Source: Clostridia bacterium | Lineage (GTDB): Bacteria > Bacillota > Clostridia > Oscillospirales > CAG-272 | NCBI GenBank assembly: GCA_017382555.1 | Contig: JAFOAB010000203.1 | Coordinates: 1 to 9,469 of the forward strand | DNA: 9,469 nucleotides | Direction: 5' to 3' | Shown: positions 6,482 through 9,469 of the stretch, one piece after another | Position numbering within the stretch: position 1 is the first letter of the stretch | Layout of the letters: the number at the start of each line of letters is the position of its first letter | Notes under the pieces: generated by a model | Told to the model about the DNA's origin: nothing | Seen by the model: only the letters and a program-made list of their open reading frames with translations | Databases searched by the model: none | Position numbers and translations under genes: made by a program

Positions 6482-6496
6482 CATTGTTTATTATTA
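6468..6496 (-). promoter_or_regulatory. Candidate sigma-E-like promoter of cwlD
   Basis: Read leftward: TAATAAT (6496-6490), 14 bases, CATATAAT (6475-6468). Against the B. subtilis sigma-E consensus as I recall it (KMATATT, 14-15 bases, CATACAMT) this is 6 of 7 and 7 of 8. The inferred start is near 6461, at the first base of the hairpin 3' arm. B. subtilis cwlD is transcribed by sigma-E, which fits. A sigma-A reading (TTAATA, 18 bases, TATAAT) is possible but weaker at -35. Confidence 0.5.
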
Positions 6497-6501
6497 ACGG
6501 A

Positions 6502-7071
6502 TCACTCGATATTCTGTGTGGGCTTGGAGAACAGCGCGATACCCTTACTGCCGAGGTAGTAGGCAATACCCGAAACAAGTATACCGGGAACAACGGAGAG
6601 GGTATACAGCACGGGGAATACAACGGTCTGAAAATCGTTTACGGACATACTCTTCACCACAAAATTGATAAGCCCGTAGAATGCGGAAAAATAAAGGAAG
6701 AGTGCTGTCTTAGCGATGTAAAACAAATTGCCGCCCCAAAGGAGACTGCCGAAGGAGAAGCCAACCCAAAGAAGGATCAAAAGGAAAAACACGGGCGCAT
6801 ATGCGGCACACGCTACGTAAGCACCGTGAAGGGGTGAGCGGGTAAGTCTTCCCGCCGAAATACGCTCGGAGACCTTATAGCCCATTTCCCAGGAGGTGCT
6901 GTATATAAGCGCCATATAAAATACGATTGCACCGATAGAGGCAACGAGGTGAAGACCCTGAGATATTGATATTGTCGCAAATTGTAACATCATAGCAAAA
7001 ATGCTGATTCCTACTTGCGTACCGATAAGTCTTATGATATAATATAAATTGGATTTGACGAAGTTTTTCAT
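6502..7071 (-). CDS. Unknown five-TM membrane protein
   Basis: I do not recognise this family. The start at 7071 has AGGAG (7083-7079) seven bases upstream; an in-frame GTG at 7077 would leave no room for it. The product is 189 aa, with predicted membrane segments near 15-33, 41-60, 83-104, 116-138 and 150-172. The most distinctive part is a polar cytoplasmic-looking loop between segments 2 and 3 (about 61-82) with EMGYKVSERISAGRL. The C-terminus is short and polar. The topology loosely recalls small YesL/DUF624-like or other Clostridia-specific membrane proteins, but no motif allows a functional call. It has its own promoter and terminator, so it is a single-gene unit between the Xer gene (divergent) and cwlD (downstream, same strand). 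Confidence 0.75.
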   Translation of the reverse strand: MKNFVKSNLYYIIRLIGTQVGISIFAMMLQFATISISQGLHLVASIGAIVFYMALIYSTSWEMGYKVSERISAGRLTRSPLHGAYVACAAYAPVFFLLILLWVGFSFGSLLWGGNLFYIAKTALFLYFSAFYGLINFVVKSMSVNDFQTVVFPVLYTLSVVPGILVSGIAYYLGSKGIALFSKPTQNIE

Positions 7072-7093
7072 ATACACGCTCCTTTTCCCCTTT

Positions 7094-7122
7094 ATTGTAT
7101 ACTATTTACGCTTATCAATCAA
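7094..7122 (-). promoter_or_regulatory. Sigma-A-type promoter of the unknown membrane-protein gene
   Basis: Read leftward: TTGATT (7122-7117), 17 bases, TACAAT (7099-7094). The start would fall near 7087, just before AGGAG at 7083-7079. This occupies one side of the 116-base divergent intergenic region with the Xer gene. Confidence 0.6.
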
Positions 7123-7187
7123 TAGCAAAAAGCAAATTTTTGCCTTCAAATCCAAAAGTTTAAAATTTGTTAACAAAAGGAGGAGAA

Positions 7188-8222
7188 ATGGCACAAAAGG
7201 ACGTACGCACCTTAGCGGCGGAAATGCCCAAAACGGCGCGTGATTTCGCTAATTACAAGCTTGCTATCGAAAACTGTTCCAAAAAAACAGTATCCGAATA
7301 TCTCCTCGACCTCAGAACCTTTTTCAGATTTTTGCTGGCTATACGGAGCGGTATGCCGACAAACGATCTCACTGACCTTGACGTAAGCGGTCTTGATCTG
7401 CAATTCGTACGCGATATCACAACCACCGAGATATACGAATTTTTGATGTATGCGGGGGACGAGCGCGGCAACGAATGGAGCGCAAAGGCAAGAAAGCTTT
7501 CTGCAATCAAGGCGTTCTTTAAGTTTCTTTGCGTTAAGCAGCATCTTATCGAGGAAAATCCCGCGGCTAATATAGATTCCCCAAAGAGACGCTCTACACT
7601 GCCGAAATTTCTTTCACTCGATGAAAGCGTTGCTCTGCTTGATGCGATAAGCGAGGACGGTGAAAACCGCCACAGGAAGCGAGATTTTGCCATTCTCACA
7701 CTATTTTTAAACTGCGGAATGCGTCTTTCCGAGCTTTGCGGAATAGACATTACCGATATAGACAATGAGATGCGATCCGTAAAGGTTACGGGTAAAGGCG
7801 CGAAGGAAAGGATCATTTACCTGAACGATGCCTGCAGAAGCGCACTTACGGATTATCTGCAAACGCGTCTGGGTGAGGATTTTTCGAAATCGGGACCCGC
7901 ACTCTTTACAAGCCAGAGAGGAACCCGAATCTCCCCCAAAACGGTGCAGTGGCTCGTTTGTAAGCACCTGAAGGCGGCGGGACTTGAATACAAGGGTTAT
8001 TCAACGCACAAGCTTCGCCACACGGCGGCAACGCTTATGTATCAAAGCGGTCAAGTCGACGTGCGCGTGCTCAAGGACATCTTGGGTCACGAGCAGTTAA
8101 ACACCACGCAGATATACACCCACGTAAGCGATATGAGTATGCAAAGCGCGGTAAACGCAAATCCCCTTGCATCTCATAAAATATCAAAGCCTAAAAAAAA
8201 GAATGCCGATAACGAAAGCTGA
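7188..8222 (+). CDS. xer: Xer-family tyrosine recombinase (XerC/XerD-like)
   Basis: This is a site-specific recombinase of the type that resolves chromosome dimers at dif. The start at 7188 follows AAGGAGG (7177-7183); an in-frame TTG at 7167 has no site. The product is 344 aa: an N-terminal SAM-like core-binding domain (about 15-120) and a C-terminal catalytic domain with the full set R179 (CGMRLSELCG), K203 (TGKGAKER), H274 and R277 (HKLRHT), H301 (LGHEQ) and nucleophile Y310 (IYTHV). It is about 45 residues longer than E. coli XerC/D (298 aa); most of the excess is in the core-binding domain (about 53-98) and a basic tail. Single-recombinase systems such as XerS (356 aa) are also long, so a lone-Xer role is an alternative. 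No integrase-type arm domain, attachment site or phage gene is seen nearby. A weak promoter, TTTGCC-16-TAAAAT (7139-7166), may drive it. Confidence 0.92.
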   Translation: MAQKDVRTLAAEMPKTARDFANYKLAIENCSKKTVSEYLLDLRTFFRFLLAIRSGMPTNDLTDLDVSGLDLQFVRDITTTEIYEFLMYAGDERGNEWSAKARKLSAIKAFFKFLCVKQHLIEENPAANIDSPKRRSTLPKFLSLDESVALLDAISEDGENRHRKRDFAILTLFLNCGMRLSELCGIDITDIDNEMRSVKVTGKGAKERIIYLNDACRSALTDYLQTRLGEDFSKSGPALFTSQRGTRISPKTVQWLVCKHLKAAGLEYKGYSTHKLRHTAATLMYQSGQVDVRVLKDILGHEQLNTTQIYTHVSDMSMQSAVNANPLASHKISKPKKKNADNES

Positions 8223-8242
8223 AGCAACAGCGCACATATAAT
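8214..8242 (+). promoter_or_regulatory. Candidate sporulation promoter of yunB
   Basis: CATATAAT (8235-8242) fits a sigma-E-type -10 box in 7 of 8 positions. The -35 position 14 bases upstream (GAAAGCT, 8214-8220) matches poorly, 4 of 7. The support is indirect: CATATAATGTACTA (8235-8248) is 13 of 14 identical to the element at cwlD, and both -10 boxes end exactly 29 bases before the ATG. YunB is sigma-E-dependent in B. subtilis. Confidence 0.4.
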
Positions 8243-8270
8243 GTACTATTCCGTTTAAGGAGTATGTTAT

Positions 8271-8954
8271 ATGCGCCGAGCACGCAAATTTATCATTAAA
8301 TTTCTAATATATTTGCTGTTCGTCAGCATTTCTTTAATATTCATTTGCAATTTACAGATACACCCCTATGCAACGGCACTTGTGCGTGCCAAGGCGCAGA
8401 ACGAAATAACAGCCGAGATAAATGACGCGATAGACACAGCGGTTCGGCAGCTAAACTGTACTTACGCGGATATGATAAGCGTTTATTACAGTGAGGACGG
8501 GCACGTCTCCGCCTTGTCGGTTGACACAGTTCAGGTGAATCTTTTGCGCGCATCCATACTGAAGGAAGCGCTGAAAACACTTGAATACAAAAAAACGCAT
8601 AACGTAACGATACCGATAGGCTCGCTCATCGGAGAGTTATCCTCGGGTAAGGGCCCGAGTATCCCGATAACCATCATCCTCACAGACGCACTTCAATGCT
8701 CTGTTGTTACGGATTTTTACGAGGCGGGCATAAACCAAACCCTGCACACGATAAGCCTGAAGCTGAAGGTAAGCTGTAAGGCGCTTATCCCCACAGGCTC
8801 CTGCACCTTTGACGTAACCGCGGAATGCCCCATAGGCCAAACGGTCTTGATCGGAGACGTACCCGAGGCATTCACAAAGATAAACAGATTAACCGATGAT
8901 ATCACAGAGACGGAGATAGACGATATTTACGATTTCGGTGCCTCCGCAAACTAA
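8271..8954 (+). CDS. yunB: Sporulation protein YunB
   Basis: YunB is a sporulation protein of unknown biochemical role; in B. subtilis it belongs to the mother-cell sigma-E regulon and is needed for fully normal spores. The start at 8271 follows AAGGAG (8257-8262) by eight bases. The product is 227 aa against about 254 in B. subtilis. One membrane segment lies at 8-27 after a basic N-terminus, with the rest presumably outside the cytoplasm. Family signatures are IPIGSLIGE and SGKGPSIPI (114-133), DFYEAGINQTLHTISLKL (148-165) and PIGQTVLIGDVPEAF (187-201). The C-terminus is acidic (about 206-227). It lies 48 bases after the Xer gene and 18 before the coiled-coil gene, so the last two are probably co-transcribed. 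Confidence 0.92.
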   Translation: MRRARKFIIKFLIYLLFVSISLIFICNLQIHPYATALVRAKAQNEITAEINDAIDTAVRQLNCTYADMISVYYSEDGHVSALSVDTVQVNLLRASILKEALKTLEYKKTHNVTIPIGSLIGELSSGKGPSIPITIILTDALQCSVVTDFYEAGINQTLHTISLKLKVSCKALIPTGSCTFDVTAECPIGQTVLIGDVPEAFTKINRLTDDITETEIDDIYDFGASAN

Positions 8955-8972
8955 AATACAAGGAGTAAAGAA

Positions 8973-9386
8973 ATGGCAAGAAATTTTGAAAACAAGGACG
9001 TTAAGCTTCGCACCGCTTTGTTTGGATTTAAGAAATCCGACGTTATACACTATCTCGAAAGAATGAATGCAGCAGCCGAGAGCGAGCATATGTCCTTTAT
9101 GGAAGCAAGCCGCGATGCACAGAATTTTTACATAGAGCTTGCGGAGGCTGACAGACGCATTGCAGGTCTTTCCGACAAAAATGCGGCACTTCAAGCGGAA
9201 ATTGATGCGCTCAAGGCAGAGAATGCCAAGCTTACCGAAAAGCTTTCCAAGGCTCCCGCTGACGAGGATGAGCTTCTCAGCGCCAAGACCGAGGTCGAAA
9301 ATCTCAAGAAGGCACTCGACGAACTCCGCGCTAAGCTTGCGGCTAAGGCGGAGAGAAAGGGCTTCCGCTTCCCCTTCGGTAAATAA
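8973..9386 (+). CDS. Short coiled-coil protein with DivIVA-like N-terminus
   Basis: The start at 8973 has AAGGAG (8960-8965) seven bases upstream. The product is 137 aa. The N-terminal LRTALFGFKKSDVIHYLERMN (from residue 12) resembles the membrane- and pole-binding start of DivIVA/GpsB-type proteins, where FGFKKxDVxxYIexL is common in Clostridia. Residues about 52-92 and 99-127 are strongly coiled-coil, rich in Ala, Glu, Leu and Lys, with a break at PADEDE. The tail KGFRFPFGK is basic and aromatic. It is shorter than DivIVA (about 160 aa or more) and longer than GpsB (about 100). Placement directly after yunB suggests a role in sporulation-linked septation or envelope organisation, but that is inference. 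The last 17 bases of this gene are part of the terminal palindrome. Confidence 0.8.
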   Translation: MARNFENKDVKLRTALFGFKKSDVIHYLERMNAAAESEHMSFMEASRDAQNFYIELAEADRRIAGLSDKNAALQAEIDALKAENAKLTEKLSKAPADEDELLSAKTEVENLKKALDELRAKLAAKAERKGFRFPFGK

Positions 9387-9469
9387 TTTAAAATAACAAA
9401 AAGGTATGAAAGAACGAACGTTCGTTCTTTCATACCTTTTTGTTATTTTAAATTATTTACCGAAGGGGA
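9370..9469. repeat. Perfect 100-base palindrome at the window end
   Basis: Arms 9370-9419 and 9420-9469 are exact reverse complements for 50 bases with no spacer; the centre is AACGTT. The inner part (GGTATGAAAGAACGAAC and its complement followed by T5, about 9403-9441) could be a real terminator for the preceding gene. The outer part mirrors the AT-rich flank, the stop codon and the last 14 coding bases before it, which a simple terminator would not. The right arm runs to the last base given, so the repeat may be longer. An assembly fold-back is likely; a natural inverted duplication is the alternative. Confidence 0.95.

Noticed and set aside
6440..6484. ATG at 6484 as the cwlD start
   Set aside because: There is no ribosome binding site before it, and the added 15 codons are the terminator hairpin. 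The ATG at 6439 has GGAG eight bases upstream and gives a length near B. subtilis CwlD.
7188..8222. Tyrosine recombinase as the integrase of a mobile element
   Set aside because: No arm-binding domain, excisionase, attachment repeats, tRNA or phage gene is seen nearby; the neighbours are chromosomal sporulation genes, so a Xer housekeeping role fits better.
1..9469. CRISPR array, tRNA, rRNA, riboswitch, toxin-antitoxin or defence module
   Set aside because: No spaced direct repeats, no cloverleaf-like or rRNA sequence, no long structured leader (intergenic gaps are at most about 120 bases), and every coding frame fits a housekeeping, sporulation or membrane protein.

Overview
The window is an ordinary but informative chromosomal segment from a spore-forming low-to-mid GC Firmicute, most likely an uncultured gut-type member of the Clostridia. 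The evidence is the gene content (CwlD, PdaA, YunB, a possible SpoIIM-like protein, RadA, a Xer recombinase, a DUF624 protein), strong AGGAG-type ribosome binding sites, ATG starts and sigma-A-like promoters. I see no rRNA, tRNA, CRISPR array, transposase, phage or plasmid gene. No gene-free stretch exceeds about 120 bases, so nothing large is left unexplained.

Layout. (1) 1-2581: a possible divergent gene start at the left edge, then a rightward run proC - five-TM (SpoIIM-like?) protein - DUF624 membrane protein, driven by a near-consensus promoter and closed by a perfect bidirectional hairpin that also serves the convergent leftward genes. (2) 7071-2667, leftward: an unknown five-TM membrane protein with its own promoter and terminator, then cwlD, radA (own sigma-A promoter, own terminator), pdaA, and a second NodB-fold deacetylase overlapping pdaA by 32 bases. 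(3) 7188-9386, rightward: a Xer-type tyrosine recombinase, yunB, and a short coiled-coil protein with a DivIVA-like N-terminus. (4) 9370-9469: a perfect 100-base palindrome running to the last base of the window, probably a terminator extended by an assembly fold-back.

How the genes fit together. CwlD (amidase removing the peptide from muramic acid) and PdaA (deacetylase and lactam-forming enzyme) are the two enzymes that make muramic delta-lactam in spore cortex in Bacillus subtilis; here they flank radA. YunB is a sporulation protein of the mother-cell sigma-E regulon in B. subtilis. cwlD and yunB carry the same 14-base motif (13 of 14 identical, containing CATATAAT) at exactly the same distance from their start codons, which looks like a shared sporulation promoter element. 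At cwlD this element lies in the 5' arm of the preceding gene's terminator hairpin, and the cwlD ribosome binding site lies in the 3' arm. A transcript starting at that promoter would have a free ribosome binding site, while read-through RNA from upstream would be terminated or masked.

I do not see a convincing novel multi-gene system. The points most worth checking are the terminal palindrome, the cwlD hairpin/promoter/RBS overlap, the shared cwlD-yunB motif, and unusual active-site residues in PdaA and ProC.
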